Assembly (NCBI RefSeq): GCF_002810445.1
Contig: NZ_NEXS01000009.1
Location: forward strand, 248,001-312,000
Source: Advenella sp. S44
GTDB lineage: Bacteria > Pseudomonadota > Gammaproteobacteria > Burkholderiales > Burkholderiaceae_B
Direction: 5' to 3'
DNA: 64,000 nt
How positions within the stretch are numbered: position 1 is the stretch's first letter; the number at the start of each line of letters is the position of its first letter. A program made the translations under genes and the position numbers. The notes under the pieces were generated by a model. It was given only the letters and a program-made list of their open reading frames with translations, was not told the DNA's origin and made no database searches. Positions 27,494 to 37,529 of this stretch are shown one piece after another.

Positions 27494-28494
27494 AGCAACC
27501 GGTGCTGCCGGTTGGACTGCTTCTTTCGGAAGCTGTCAATCTAGAATATGGCAAGCATTTCGATGAAATTGCAAAGCGTATCAGAGTACCTTTACTACGA
27601 TATACGACGAGCGACGTACAGGGAAAAATAGACCGGATCAACGCCGCCTTTTTCTCTCGGGACTTATATGAAGGCAGTTCGCTGCACGAACCAAGTCCCT
27701 CATCGAATGCCTTTTTTCGCATCGTGGACAACGCAAGACAACTTACCTGGTTACATGTCTGTTCCTCGGGCCTGGATCTGCCCCAATATCAGGTCGCTAT
27801 TAAAAGAGGAGTCAGGGTTACGACGTCCAGCGGTGCAACTGCGCAAGCGATTGCACAGACAACGCTTGCGGCCATACTGGCATTATCACGGGGTTTTGGA
27901 CACTGGCTTCCGGCACAGACGAGAAAAGACTGGGCACCGTTGACAGGAAAAGATTTGCCGGCAGACATCGAGACGCAGCGCGTTATTATCGCCGGCGCAG
28001 GCGCGATCGGCCTGACGCTTGGACGCATGCTGTTGGCAATCGGATTCAAGGTAACTATAGTGCGCAGGATTGCTACGCCGATACCACCCTTTGTGAACGT
28101 CATTGATTATACTGAGCTCGATCGTGCGTTGGAGCAGTGTAACTGGCTTGTTCTGGCTTTACCTTTGAATGAACAAACACATGGATTGATCGATCAACGG
28201 CGTCTTGCATTGATGCCGGCTCATGCACGTATCGTCAATATCGGGCGGGGCGCGCTGATTGATGAATCAGCACTGACGCAGGCGCTGTCGCAGGGTCAGA
28301 TTGCAGGTGCCTATTTGGATACATTCACGAAAGAGCCGTTGACCACGTCATCTGCGCTCTGGACACTGCCTAACGTATGGATCACGCCCCACAATAGCGC
28401 AGCGTCAGCAGGGCATAGCCAGCGTGTTGTCAGGATTTTCGAGCAGGAGTATAAGCGATGGCTTAACGAACAGCGAACCGTTTTTGCGGATTGA
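27475..28494 (+). CDS. D-2-hydroxyacid dehydrogenase
   Basis: 339 residues from a GTG start preceded by GGAGA at 9 nt, overlapping the enolase-family gene by 19 nt, so translation is coupled. It has the NAD-binding fold GAGAIGLTLGRMLLAIGFKV and the family catalytic residues: Arg in VNIGRGALIDESAL, Glu in DTFTKEPL and His in WITPHNSAAS. It reduces 2-keto acids to D-2-hydroxyacids or the reverse, in the cytoplasm. It presumably processes the product of the preceding enzyme. Last gene of the operon. Confidence 0.9.
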   Translation: MDKHHVEQPVLPVGLLLSEAVNLEYGKHFDEIAKRIRVPLLRYTTSDVQGKIDRINAAFFSRDLYEGSSLHEPSPSSNAFFRIVDNARQLTWLHVCSSGLDLPQYQVAIKRGVRVTTSSGATAQAIAQTTLAAILALSRGFGHWLPAQTRKDWAPLTGKDLPADIETQRVIIAGAGAIGLTLGRMLLAIGFKVTIVRRIATPIPPFVNVIDYTELDRALEQCNWLVLALPLNEQTHGLIDQRRLALMPAHARIVNIGRGALIDESALTQALSQGQIAGAYLDTFTKEPLTTSSALWTLPNVWITPHNSAASAGHSQRVVRIFEQEYKRWLNEQRTVFAD

Positions 28495-28789
28495 ACAGGG
28501 GAACGGCGGGATACTCGGCCGTTGGCCAAATGCGCCCCCCGACAAGAGATATGATATCGAATTCGTGTGTACTCTCTTAGCCGTTTCCTCACAATGGCAT
28601 CAATATAGCATGCCCTATCAGCACCATTACAGCCCGCTTGCAGGACCAAAACAGCAGGCGAAAAAGCGCTGAGAGACCACCTTTACGACCCATATCTCAG
28701 CGCTACCCTCGCCATGCAGATCGCCCTTAAAGAATTTAAAAGCCCGGCTTAAATCGGTGATTTTCCCGGGCGCTCGACAACCTCAAGGC
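28495..28789. other. Intergenic region between convergent operons
   Basis: No gene recognised. It holds the catalase terminator at 28738-28771. Confidence 0.4.
28738..28771 (-). terminator. Terminator of catalase gene
   Basis: On the minus strand GCCCGG ... CCGGGC (arms 28766-28771 and 28742-28747, 18-nt loop) followed by TTTTAAATT. It lies just past the catalase stop codon. Confidence 0.6.
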
Positions 28790-30289
28790 TCAAGCTTCAC
28801 CCTGGCCTGCTGCCGGCTCGGGAGCCGTGCCCTGGCGTACCTTTTCTTCAATACGACGCCCGAGGTCAGCGTCAATACGCTTCCAGTAGTCGAAGGCGCG
28901 TTCCAGGACCGGACTGCGCACACCACCCAGCAGGCTGCCGGCCACCTGTTCTATCAGCTTGTTGCGCTGCTCATCATTGAAGACTTCGCGAACAAGCGTG
29001 CCGGGCTGACCAAAATCGTCATCTTCAGCGTGCAGCGTATAAGCTTGACGAACCATATCGCCATCCGTTTCCCAGCCGTCGTCCACTTTTCCGGTACTGT
29101 CGGACCAGTCGCGTCCGGCGCTGTTGGGCGCGTATACGGGCGCGTTGCCGCTGTGCTCATAGGCCATTTGCCCGTCGAACATATAGGTATTGACTGGGAC
29201 TTTGGGCCGGTTGACCGGCAATTGGTGAAAATTGGTGCCGATCCGATTGCGCTGCGCATCGTTATAGGCAAAGGCGCGTCCGAGCAGCATTTTATCTGGT
29301 GACAGGCCGATACCCGGAACCACATTGCCGGGCGAAAAGGCGGCCTGTTCGATTTGAGCAAAAAAGTTCTCGGGATTGCGGTTCAGTGTCATCGTACCGA
29401 CCTTGATCAGCGGATAGTCCTTGTGCGACCAGGTTTTGGTCAGATCAAATGGATTAAAACGATATTTGCCGGCATCGGCATAAGGCATAACCTGCACTGA
29501 TAACACCCAGCTTGGATATTCGCCGCGGGCAATGGCATCAAACAGATCGCGCCTGTGGAAGTCGGCGTCTTTACCGGCCATTTCAGAGGCTTCGGCATTA
29601 CTAAAAAACGCCATACCCTGGTTCGTATGGAAATGATACTTGACCCAGAATTTTTCACCTGCTTCATTGATCCACATGTAGGTATGCGAACCGTAACCGT
29701 TCATATGACGCCAGGTACGCGGCAGGCCGCGCTCTCCCATCAGATACGTGACCTGATGCGCAGTTTCAGGATTGCTGGTCCAAAAATCCCACTGCATGTG
29801 ATTGTCGCGCAGCCCGGAATCGGGCAATCGTTTCTGACTGCGGATAAAGTGCGGGAACTTCATCGGATCGCGCACAAAAAAGATTGGGGTATTGTTGCCG
29901 ACCAGATCGTAGTTGCCTTCGTCGGTGTAAAACTTCAGGGAAAAACCGCGCACATCGCGCCAGGTATCGGGGCTGCCTGCTTCGCCGGCCACCGTAGAGA
30001 AGCGCGCCAGCATTTCAGTCTTACAGCCCTTTTGAAAGACTGCCGCTTTCGTATATGCAGAGACATCTTCCGTCGCTTCGAATTCTCCAAACGCCCCGGC
30101 GCCCTTTGCATGGGGCTGACGTTCCGGCACTTTTTCACGGTTAAAGTGTGCCATTTGCTCAAGAAAATGGACATCGTGAAGCAAAATTGGCCCGTTCGGT
30201 CCAACTGTCAGAGAGTGACGATCGCTTTGCGCGGGCGCACCAGTGCCTGTGGTCGAGCCGGAATTATTTTTTTTGTCTGATTCTTTCAT
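28790..30289 (-). CDS. katA: Heme catalase (monofunctional, small-subunit type)
   Basis: From ATG 30289 (AGGAG at 9 nt) the product has 499 residues. It dismutates hydrogen peroxide to water and oxygen. Distal His60 lies in [20 protein letters not shown], the catalytic Asn in [13 protein letters not shown], and the proximal heme Tyr in [17 protein letters not shown]. The N-terminus is Ser/Gly/Lys-rich with no signal peptide. The length fits clade 3 small-subunit catalases. It stands alone, divergent from a glutathionyl-hydroquinone reductase; both serve oxidative-stress defence. No OxyR gene is adjacent. The symbol katA is by family type only. Confidence 0.95.
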   Translation of the reverse strand: MKESDKKNNSGSTTGTGAPAQSDRHSLTVGPNGPILLHDVHFLEQMAHFNREKVPERQPHAKGAGAFGEFEATEDVSAYTKAAVFQKGCKTEMLARFSTVAGEAGSPDTWRDVRGFSLKFYTDEGNYDLVGNNTPIFFVRDPMKFPHFIRSQKRLPDSGLRDNHMQWDFWTSNPETAHQVTYLMGERGLPRTWRHMNGYGSHTYMWINEAGEKFWVKYHFHTNQGMAFFSNAEASEMAGKDADFHRRDLFDAIARGEYPSWVLSVQVMPYADAGKYRFNPFDLTKTWSHKDYPLIKVGTMTLNRNPENFFAQIEQAAFSPGNVVPGIGLSPDKMLLGRAFAYNDAQRNRIGTNFHQLPVNRPKVPVNTYMFDGQMAYEHSGNAPVYAPNSAGRDWSDSTGKVDDGWETDGDMVRQAYTLHAEDDDFGQPGTLVREVFNDEQRNKLIEQVAGSLLGGVRSPVLERAFDYWKRIDADLGRRIEEKVRQGTAPEPAAGQGEA

Positions 30290-30660
30290 GGAAAATATCT
30301 CCTGTTGCACATATAAAAGCCGAAGCGATCACTGTATTGATCACCTTCGCATCGTTACTATATGCCATTTTCAGCCCAAATTGAACTGGTTGTTATACTC
30401 ATTTTTCGCCCGACCGGGGCGCAGCACGCAGGCAGCTGTTTCTTAGCGCCCCAGCAATCTGCTCGCAATACCCTTATACTTGGGGTTTACATCGGTCAAA
30501 TAAATGCTTTCGGCCTCACGCACCCAGCACCCTTCTGATGTTCCGGGCAGTCTGCTGAATGCGCTGGCGAGCCGCCGACTATGTGGCCAGGCATGAAGGA
30601 ATCGATCACACGCCGGCAAATGGTTAACAAATCATCTGCCGCAGCACAATAGCGAGGAAT
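30290..30660. other. Divergent promoter region catalase / GST-family gene
   Basis: No gene. It must hold both promoters. I see no clear inverted-repeat regulator site. Confidence 0.4.
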
Positions 30661-31638
30661 ATGATGGGTCTATTAATCGACGGCAAATGGAAAGACCAGT
30701 GGTACGACACAACCGGCAGCGGAGGCCGATTTGTACGCAGCGACGCACAATTTCGCCACTGGATCACAGCAGACGGCAGTCCCGGCGCGAGCGGCGAAGG
30801 CGGCTTTCGGGCCGAAGCTGGTCGTTACCACCTATACGTGTCGCTGGCCTGCCCCTGGGCAAATCGCACAATGATTCTGCGGGCCCTCAAAGGTCTTGAA
30901 GACAAAATCAGCGTGTCCGTCGTCAACCCGTACATGGGAGACAAGGGCTGGACGTTTGAACCAGACGACGGGGTCGTGGGCGATCCGGTCGGCAACGCTC
31001 GCTATATGTACGAAGTTTATCTGAGGGCACAGCCAGACTATAGTGGTCGCGTAACCGTACCAGTCCTGTGGGACCTGGAACGCAACACGATTGTGAACAA
31101 CGAGTCGGCGGAAATCATCCGCATGCTCAATAGCGCATTTGACGATATAGGCGCAACGCCTGCTGACTTCTCCCCTGCTGCGCTGTTGCCGCAAATCGAT
31201 AAGATCAACGCGCGAATTTATAACAACGTCAATAACGGCGTGTACAAGGCGGGCTTTGCGACCGATCAGGCAGTCTATGAGAAAGAGGTTACCAGCCTGT
31301 TTGCCACACTGGATGAGCTGGAGACCGAACTGGGCCAGCGTCGTTATCTGCTCGGGCCGACAGTGACCGAAGCAGACTGGCGCCTGTTCACCACGCTGAT
31401 CCGCTTTGATGCGGTGTATCATGGCCACTTCAAATGCAACCTCAGACGTCTGGTGGACTACGAAAACCTGTGGAGCTACACCCGCGAGCTTTACCAATGG
31501 CCGGGAGTCGCTTCCACCATTAATTTCGATCATATCAAGCGGCACTACTATCGGAGCCACCATACCATCAATCCGAATGGCATCGTTCCGCTGGGTCCCC
31601 TTCTGGACTTGGCAAGGCCGCCAAGCCGCAAGCTGTAA
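30661..31638 (+). CDS. Glutathionyl-hydroquinone reductase (YqjG/EcGS-type, Xi-class GST)
   Basis: 325 residues with the Xi-class hallmarks: an extended N-terminus GRFVRSDAQFRHWI, catalytic Cys64 in LYVSLACPWANRTMI, VVNPYMGDKGWTFEPDDG, TVPVLWDLERNTIVNNES (glutathione-binding Glu-Ser) and the late YNNVNNGVYKAGFATDQ motif. It reduces glutathionyl-(hydro)quinones with a second glutathione, recycling quinone adducts in the cytoplasm. The start has two adjacent ATG codons after GAGG. It is divergent from catalase. Confidence 0.9.
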   Translation: MMGLLIDGKWKDQWYDTTGSGGRFVRSDAQFRHWITADGSPGASGEGGFRAEAGRYHLYVSLACPWANRTMILRALKGLEDKISVSVVNPYMGDKGWTFEPDDGVVGDPVGNARYMYEVYLRAQPDYSGRVTVPVLWDLERNTIVNNESAEIIRMLNSAFDDIGATPADFSPAALLPQIDKINARIYNNVNNGVYKAGFATDQAVYEKEVTSLFATLDELETELGQRRYLLGPTVTEADWRLFTTLIRFDAVYHGHFKCNLRRLVDYENLWSYTRELYQWPGVASTINFDHIKRHYYRSHHTINPNGIVPLGPLLDLARPPSRKL

Positions 31639-31669
31639 AAACCGCAAGTTGTACCGCCGGCCCCGCCGC

Positions 31670-32908
31670 TTACTTACGGCGTGCTGGCCGCCGCAGCACT
31701 GTGTATGCCACAATCCCTATGGACAGCACCATGGCGGACATCAAAAAGGCAGAGGTAAAAATATCCTGGCCCTGCAGCTTGAAAATATCGTGGGCCTTGC
31801 CCGAAATCCACTGCATAAATGAAGCGCCCAGAAACAGTGAGGTGTTAAATAGCGCGATAGCACGGCCCTGCATGTTCTGGGGATAAACCTCCTTGGCGTC
31901 GGCCAGCTGCCAGACGGTATTGCCGGCTCCGATCGCAATCATCACGATCGTGCCGATACTGAGCCACAGCTGCTGGCTATACGCCAGGATAATAAAAGCA
32001 ATGACCAGAACCCAGGGCTGTATGCATAAATACGCGTAACGTTTGCCTGGACCCGGGTCCAGGCGCCCGAACAGCATCGGACTGAACACCGAGATAACAG
32101 ACAGCAGCAGGGCCAGATTTCCTGCAAAAACCAGGCTTGCGTGATGACGCTCGACCAGTAGTGGCCCCAGCCACAAGCCACGCAGCGTCAGGAACGCAGC
32201 ATAAATCACGAACACCAGCGACAGAATGCCCGGCGTTTCCCGAATTTGCAGCAAGGCCTTATAGCCCGAAATTGAACGCACTGCCATAAGGGACTTTTGT
32301 TTAAGACTGAGCGATGAGGCCTGCAGTCCACCATCCACATGACGAACGCCAAAGTAAATGAGCAGCCAGGTCAGGGAACTTAGAACAGCCAGAATATAAA
32401 AGCAGCTACGCCAGCCGAAATGACCGACCAGCCAGGCAGTGGGTGTCGATGTAAAAATCAGGCCCAGACTGCCCGATCCCAACGCAAACGCATACATCAT
32501 TGAAAACTGCTTGCCCGAAAAATGCCGGGCCATCAAAACAATACATGCCAGAAAGGCAGGCGCACAGCCAAAGCCAATCAGAATCTGTCCCCACTGCAGC
32601 ATTGCCGGTGACACCGCCATGGCCGAAAGCACCGCGCCCGCTACTGAGAACGGAGAAACAAAGAGAATGGTTTTTCGAATACCAAAGTTGTCGATCAAAA
32701 TGCCAATGACAACCTGCAGGCAGCCAAATGCAATATGAAAAGAGCCAATTACACCTGCCAGCCTGTCGCTGTCGAGCTTAAATTCGGTGCTCAACGGCAC
32801 CGAGAGAATACCGCCCACAGTACGATAAGCCTGGCTCAATATAAACCCGGACAACAGAAAATAAAGCATGAGCTTGACTTTATTTATAGAGATCGACTGC
32901 GTATTCAC
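31670..32908 (-). CDS. MFS transporter
   Basis: 412 residues with 12 predicted membrane helices (first at about 13-33). The loop after helix 2 reads GILIDNFGIRKT, a variant of the major-facilitator signature, and the middle of the protein has a basic cytoplasmic loop (SLSLKQKSLMAVRSISGYKAL). No substrate motif recognised; the general layout resembles the NarK/CynX-like or oxalate/formate branches. It is convergent with the GST gene and followed on the other side by a LysR gene on the same strand. Confidence 0.85.
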   Translation of the reverse strand: MNTQSISINKVKLMLYFLLSGFILSQAYRTVGGILSVPLSTEFKLDSDRLAGVIGSFHIAFGCLQVVIGILIDNFGIRKTILFVSPFSVAGAVLSAMAVSPAMLQWGQILIGFGCAPAFLACIVLMARHFSGKQFSMMYAFALGSGSLGLIFTSTPTAWLVGHFGWRSCFYILAVLSSLTWLLIYFGVRHVDGGLQASSLSLKQKSLMAVRSISGYKALLQIRETPGILSLVFVIYAAFLTLRGLWLGPLLVERHHASLVFAGNLALLLSVISVFSPMLFGRLDPGPGKRYAYLCIQPWVLVIAFIILAYSQQLWLSIGTIVMIAIGAGNTVWQLADAKEVYPQNMQGRAIALFNTSLFLGASFMQWISGKAHDIFKLQGQDIFTSAFLMSAMVLSIGIVAYTVLRRPARRK

Positions 32909-33035
32909 CGAATGCCTCTGAACAAGATTTTAATGATCGAAGGTGGGATTGTAACGCACCGCAGCATGGACCTTGTTTGGCCATCTGGTGGCTGTTATCA
33001 ATCCTTATTCGCAAGATATTGCGACAATGTACCGA

Positions 33036-33938
33036 CTATTCATTCGGCATTGGCAGCTCGGCGCTCATGCGGATCAGAGAGCGCATCACATGTAGCGTCA
33101 GTTCCGAATGGGAAAGTCCTTTCAAAGTAAAAATACCAATATAGCGATGCGGCGCTCCCTTCAAATAGCAGATCTGCAGATCGTCCCTCAGAAACGGTCG
33201 TGCCGCCGACCACGGAAGTATCGCGACGCCACATCCGCTCCGAACAAATTGGGAGATGGTATTCAGATCCCGCAGCGCGAACGTCGGTGAGAATATGGCT
33301 TTGTGGGCGGAGAAATAATCGTCTACGCCCGATCGGGTGCTGGTCCCCTGGGGCATGGAAATGATCGGAAGAGTCGACAGTCCGGCGACATCCCATTTTT
33401 TCAGACCGATATGGTTATCCGGGCGATGCATCAAGACAAAGGGCTCAACAAACAGTTTTGTAAACTGCAACGTCTGTGAGGCATTTTCTCTGGCCGCCAG
33501 CACAATATCCACCTTTCTGTCGTAAAGCAATTGCATCGCTTCATTGGCGATAACATCAAATACTTGCACTCTGGCTTGCGGATGAGTCCGCCCCAGTGCC
33601 GTGATCAATTTGGGTAGCAGCGTGGCGGCCAGCGTCGGCAATGCTGCAATGGCTACCCGCTGGTTACGAAACCTGACCATCTGTTCAAAATTATTCAGCC
33701 CGTCCCTATAGCCATTAACGGTTTGCCGGGCAATCTCCAGCAGCGCCTGCCCGTCGCGAGTCAGGCTCACATGCCGTGTGCTGCGCTCAAACAGTCGGAC
33801 TCCCACCAGCTCTTCCACTGTCTTTACCAGTTTACTGAGCGTGGGCTGAGTAATATGAAGCTGATCGGCCGCCTTTTGAAAGCTCAGCGCATCGGCGAGA
33901 ACAACAAATACATGGAGGTGCCTCGGAGTCAGATTCAT
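33036..33938 (-). CDS. LysR-family transcriptional regulator
   Basis: 300 residues: HTH MNLTPRHLHVFVVLADALSF...PTLSKLVKTVEELVGVRLFERSTRHVSLTRDG, then an effector domain beginning NQRVAIAALPTLAATLLPKLI, as in the LysR at 24219. It is divergent from the SDR / SDR / CMD / Bug operon starting at 34032 and the likely regulator of it. The short intergenic region (33939-34031) is A+T-rich, with an imperfect dyad around 33951-33976. Confidence 0.92.
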   Translation of the reverse strand: MNLTPRHLHVFVVLADALSFQKAADQLHITQPTLSKLVKTVEELVGVRLFERSTRHVSLTRDGQALLEIARQTVNGYRDGLNNFEQMVRFRNQRVAIAALPTLAATLLPKLITALGRTHPQARVQVFDVIANEAMQLLYDRKVDIVLAARENASQTLQFTKLFVEPFVLMHRPDNHIGLKKWDVAGLSTLPIISMPQGTSTRSGVDDYFSAHKAIFSPTFALRDLNTISQFVRSGCGVAILPWSAARPFLRDDLQICYLKGAPHRYIGIFTLKGLSHSELTLHVMRSLIRMSAELPMPNE

Positions 33939-34031
33939 GCCGTTCTTCTATTAATAAAGTAAAAAAATGAACTTATTCTTTTGTCTTTGCGAGTGTAACC
34001 TTGTGGCTGTGTATAGGAAAGAGGTGATCAT

Positions 34032-34826
34032 ATGTTACGGCTGGACGACAAGGTGACTTTGGTAACGGGCTGCGGCACGATGCAAAGCGGTTGGGGTAAC
34101 GGCAAGGCAACAGCAGTCATGCTGGCGCGGCAAGGTGCGAAAGTTTACGGTTGTGATTTGAGTCTGGACGCAGCGCAAAACACGCAAGCGATTATTGAAG
34201 AGGAAGGGGGGACGGCAACTGTCCAGTCGTGCAATGTTACCAGCGCGGACGACGTTGCACAGTTAGTTGCCAACTGTCTGCAGCAATACGGTCGTATCGA
34301 CATCCTGGTCAATAATGTCGGGCGATCCGAACCCGGCGATCCGGTGACAATGGACGAAGATGTCTGGAGCGAACAAATACAGGTCAACCTGACCTCGGCC
34401 TTCTTGTGCTGCAAGCACGTTATTCCCGTTATGCAAAGCCAGGGCGGTGGTTCCATTATTAACATATCGTCAATAGCGGGTTTGCGTTACGTAGGCAAAC
34501 CACAAGTGGCATACGCTGCAGCAAAGGCCGCGTTGATGCAAATGACATCGACCACCGCCATTATCTATGCCGATCAGAACATACGTCTTAACTCGGTGGT
34601 TCCCGGGCTGATGTTCACTCCACTGGTTGAACGGCTGGCAAATAAATATGCAAAAGGAGATTACGAAGGCTTTGTCGCTCATCGACACGCACAAGTGCCC
34701 ATGGGCAGAATGGGCGACGCGTGGGATGTCGCGCATGCGGTGCTGTTTCTGGCCAGCGATGAAAGCCGCTACATTACCGCACAGCAGATTGTGGTCGATG
34801 GCGGCGTGACCATGGCAACCCGTTGA
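34032..34826 (+). CDS. Short-chain dehydrogenase/reductase (SDR) 1
   Basis: 264 residues of the classical SDR family: cofactor motif VTGCGTMQSGWGNGKATA (an expanded Gly-rich loop compared with the usual TGxxxGIG), NNVG, catalytic Ser in INISSIAGLRYVG and Tyr-x-x-x-Lys in VAYAAAKAAL. It oxidises or reduces an alcohol/ketone with NAD(P). AGAGGTG precedes the ATG. It is the first gene of a four-gene operon. The next gene is a paralogue with the same GWGNG loop, so the two may act on successive or mirror-image substrates. Confidence 0.92.
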   Translation: MLRLDDKVTLVTGCGTMQSGWGNGKATAVMLARQGAKVYGCDLSLDAAQNTQAIIEEEGGTATVQSCNVTSADDVAQLVANCLQQYGRIDILVNNVGRSEPGDPVTMDEDVWSEQIQVNLTSAFLCCKHVIPVMQSQGGGSIINISSIAGLRYVGKPQVAYAAAKAALMQMTSTTAIIYADQNIRLNSVVPGLMFTPLVERLANKYAKGDYEGFVAHRHAQVPMGRMGDAWDVAHAVLFLASDESRYITAQQIVVDGGVTMATR

Positions 34827-34841
34827 TACAAGGAGAGGCGT

Positions 34842-35651
34842 GTGATTCACACCTATGCCCGTCTAACCGGAAAAGTCGCCATCGTCACCGGGGCCGGCAG
34901 TGTGGGGCCCGGTTGGGGAAACGGCCGCGCAACGGCAATTCGGCTCGCTCAGGAAGGAGCCCTTGTCGTCGCAGTTGACCGGGACTTCAATGCAATGGAT
35001 GAAACCATCAGGATGGCCGATGACCATGCCGATGCCATTACGCCGCTTGCATGCGATGTAACGGACGATAAAGCAATAGGTACGCTCGTAGAGACCGTCA
35101 GAAATCGATTCGGGCATATCGACATCTTGGTCAACAACGTCGGAAGTCCTGTCCCTGGAGGCCCTGCTCAGCTATCCGCAGAACAGTGGCAAGCGCAGCT
35201 GGATCTTAACCTTTCTACGGTATTTCTGACCTGTCGGCATGTATTGCCTTTCATGGAATCACAGGGCAGTGGCGCCATTGTCAATATAGCCTCTACCTCC
35301 GGGATACGCTGGACGGGCGCAGCACAAATCGGTTATGCCTGCGCTAAAGCCGGTGTAATCCAGTTCGGTCGCGTTGCCGCCATCGAGTATGCACCGAAAG
35401 GGATCCGAATCAATACGGTGGTACCGGGACAACTTCATACGCCCCTGGTAGATGCATTTCTGGCAAGGGATCAGGCAAAGGGCGACATACAGGCGCTGCT
35501 TGATCGCCGCAAGGCACGAATTCCATTATCCATTACAGGCGATGGACGAGATACGGCAAACGCCGTATTGTTTCTCGCCTCCGACGAAGCGCGCTTCATT
35601 ACCGGAACTGAACTGGTCGTAGATGGAGGCATGAGCGTGCGCTGTGATTGA
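34842..35651 (+). CDS. Short-chain dehydrogenase/reductase (SDR) 2
   Basis: 269 residues from a GTG start (AAGGAG 6 nt upstream), 15 nt after the first SDR. Motifs: VTGAGSVGPGWGNGRATA, NNVGSP, IVNIASTSGIRWTG and the catalytic YACAK. It resembles its neighbour along the whole length, including the unusual GWGNG loop, and probably arose by tandem duplication followed by divergence. Role: dehydrogenase in the same catabolic pathway; substrate unknown. Confidence 0.92.
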   Translation: MIHTYARLTGKVAIVTGAGSVGPGWGNGRATAIRLAQEGALVVAVDRDFNAMDETIRMADDHADAITPLACDVTDDKAIGTLVETVRNRFGHIDILVNNVGSPVPGGPAQLSAEQWQAQLDLNLSTVFLTCRHVLPFMESQGSGAIVNIASTSGIRWTGAAQIGYACAKAGVIQFGRVAAIEYAPKGIRINTVVPGQLHTPLVDAFLARDQAKGDIQALLDRRKARIPLSITGDGRDTANAVLFLASDEARFITGTELVVDGGMSVRCD

Positions 35652-35689
35652 ACCATTCATTTCACTATTTTCAAACTCGATAAGGACCG

Positions 35690-36205
35690 ATGATGGCAAG
35701 GATACCCTACGCAAAACTTGGCCAACCCGAAACACTGGCGTTGGAAGAACGTATTACCGCAGAACGAGGCAAGGTATTTAACCTGTATGCAATGCTACTC
35801 AATAGTGCGCCGGTTGCAGAAGGATGGCTGGTTTTTCTGACAGCAATTCGCCAGAAAAGTACTTTAGCGGCCGATGTCAGGGAGCTGCTGATTATGCGGG
35901 TGGCCGTGCTCAACGAAGCAGATTATGAATTTTCACAACATCTGCCGTTCGCGCTGCGAGCCGGTTTTTCTGAAACTCAGATGCAACAGTTACGCCACAG
36001 TGATCTGCGCGATTTTGCCGACAGAGATCGCGCGCTCATTGCCTATTGCGATGCTATGACACGTGACATTCGCGTACCTGATCACACATTTGAAGCAATA
36101 CGTCCCTACTTCAACAACCAGGAGCTGGTCGAAGTGACGGCGACTATCGGCGCCTACAACATGGTTTCACGATTTCTGGAGGCATTACAGATAGACCACG
36201 ATTGA
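35690..36205 (+). CDS. Carboxymuconolactone decarboxylase-like protein
   Basis: 171 residues with the CMD/AhpD-like helical fold: RELLIMRVAVLNEADYEFSQHLPFALRAGF matches the family core, including a Glu/Tyr/His set. No CxxC redox pair is present, so it belongs to the non-peroxidase branch related to gamma-carboxymuconolactone decarboxylases. Two adjacent ATG codons follow AAGGACC. It is the third gene of the SDR operon, which suggests decarboxylation or ring handling of a cyclic acid or lactone (inference). Confidence 0.8.
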   Translation: MMARIPYAKLGQPETLALEERITAERGKVFNLYAMLLNSAPVAEGWLVFLTAIRQKSTLAADVRELLIMRVAVLNEADYEFSQHLPFALRAGFSETQMQQLRHSDLRDFADRDRALIAYCDAMTRDIRVPDHTFEAIRPYFNNQELVEVTATIGAYNMVSRFLEALQIDHD

Positions 36206-36250
36206 CCAGTACGCTGGCGAAAAATATATCAAAATAATCCGGAGACAAAT

Positions 36251-37231
36251 ATGAACATTCAACGTAACGGCTTGAAAATAGCAACTGCATTTTTGCTGAG
36301 CCTTTGCATGATGCCTTTCGTAAACGCTCAGCAGGCTTTTCCGAAAAAGCCGATTGAACTGATCATTCCCTTTGCGCCTGGCGACACAGATAAAATGTTG
36401 CGCCCTATTGCAGACAGAATGGGCGATGCGCTGGGACAACCGGTAGTCATGCAGTATAAACCTGGCGCCGGTGGCGGTGTAGGAGCAAGCCAGGTAGCCA
36501 ACGCGAAGGCCGATGGCTACACTCTGGCAGGCAGCTCGCCGGGCGCGCTGGTCATCGTACCTTTGGCCAATAAGGAATTCAAATACGAAACCGAGTCGTT
36601 CGCACCCGTAGCGGCATTTACTAAAGGCGCCTTCCTGCTGCTAGTGCCTGGCGACTCACCCTATAACACACTGGAAGATCTCATTACCGCCGCAAAAACC
36701 AAGCCCGGTACACTGACCTATGGAAGTTCCGGCACGATGGGCATTACTCATTTGCTGACTGAAATATTTTCGAAGAATGCCAACATCGAGCTCATGCACA
36801 TTCCCTATCAGGGAAGCACACCTGCGGTCGTCGACCTGCTAGGCAAAGAAATCAATATGGCCATGGCAGCCATAGCGCCGGCGCTGGGCTATGTTAAAAG
36901 CGGACGATTGCGCGCGCTGGCTGTCATCAGCGATCGCCGCTCTGCGTTGCTGCCAGATGTACCCACGGTAGCGGAGCTGGGGTACGGAGTAAACAGCCCT
37001 GCCCTGTATGGCATCGTTGCACCTAAAGGGACAGCCAAGGAACGGGTTTATGCCATCTATGAGGCCGCAAAGAAAGCCATAGAGGAACATAAAGACGAAA
37101 TCAACAAAAACCTGACTACCCTGGGTGCAGAGATCCAGCTACTGGATCCCGAACAATATGCCGCGTATCTCCAGGAACAGAAATCCATGTTTTCAAAGGC
37201 AATAGATGGTTTGAAGGTGGGACAGCAATAA
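36251..37231 (+). CDS. Bug-family (TctC-like) periplasmic receptor
   Basis: 326 residues with a signal peptide (cleavage near NA-QQ, residues about 26-27) and the Bug pattern FPKKPIELIIPFAPGDTDKMLRPIADRM, YKPGAGGGVGASQVANAKADGYTLAG, IPYQGSTPAVVDLLG. The usual PGGxxD loop is changed to PGDTDK. GGAG lies before the ATG. It is the last gene of the SDR / SDR / CMD operon and presumably captures the operon's substrate in the periplasm. A terminator follows at 37391. Confidence 0.92.
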   Translation: MNIQRNGLKIATAFLLSLCMMPFVNAQQAFPKKPIELIIPFAPGDTDKMLRPIADRMGDALGQPVVMQYKPGAGGGVGASQVANAKADGYTLAGSSPGALVIVPLANKEFKYETESFAPVAAFTKGAFLLLVPGDSPYNTLEDLITAAKTKPGTLTYGSSGTMGITHLLTEIFSKNANIELMHIPYQGSTPAVVDLLGKEINMAMAAIAPALGYVKSGRLRALAVISDRRSALLPDVPTVAELGYGVNSPALYGIVAPKGTAKERVYAIYEAAKKAIEEHKDEINKNLTTLGAEIQLLDPEQYAAYLQEQKSMFSKAIDGLKVGQQ

Positions 37232-37390
37232 TGACAGGCGAGCGGGAAAAACCCATTCGTGGCCGCCAACACCAGGCTCGCAATGACCCGCAAAGTGCAT
37301 GCCTCACGATCGATGGCAGCCACTGATGCCATTTGCGGTCTCGGGGGGGCGCATGTGTCAATAACGATGAATATTTACCTGGATTGAGGG

Positions 37391-37419
37391 GCCTGCGAAA
37401 CGATCCGCAGGCTTTTTTT
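37391..37419 (+). terminator. Terminator of the SDR/CMD/Bug operon
   Basis: GCCTGCG (37391-37397) ... CGCAGGC (37406-37412) followed by TTTTTTT. It is about 160 nt past the Bug stop codon. Confidence 0.9.
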
Positions 37420-37529
37420 GCTGCCAGATAAAGTCATGTTCACTCATCACTAGCATTGTTTGCTATCCGCTTTGGCACAGCAATGTATCACAGGTAAAAT
37501 ATCTCTGAACTTTTCCTCAAAGGTCGACA

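Noticed and set aside
30832-31713. 293-residue antisense frame over the glutathionyl-hydroquinone reductase gene
   Set aside because: Long only because of G+C-rich codon bias; the plus-strand gene has full family motifs.
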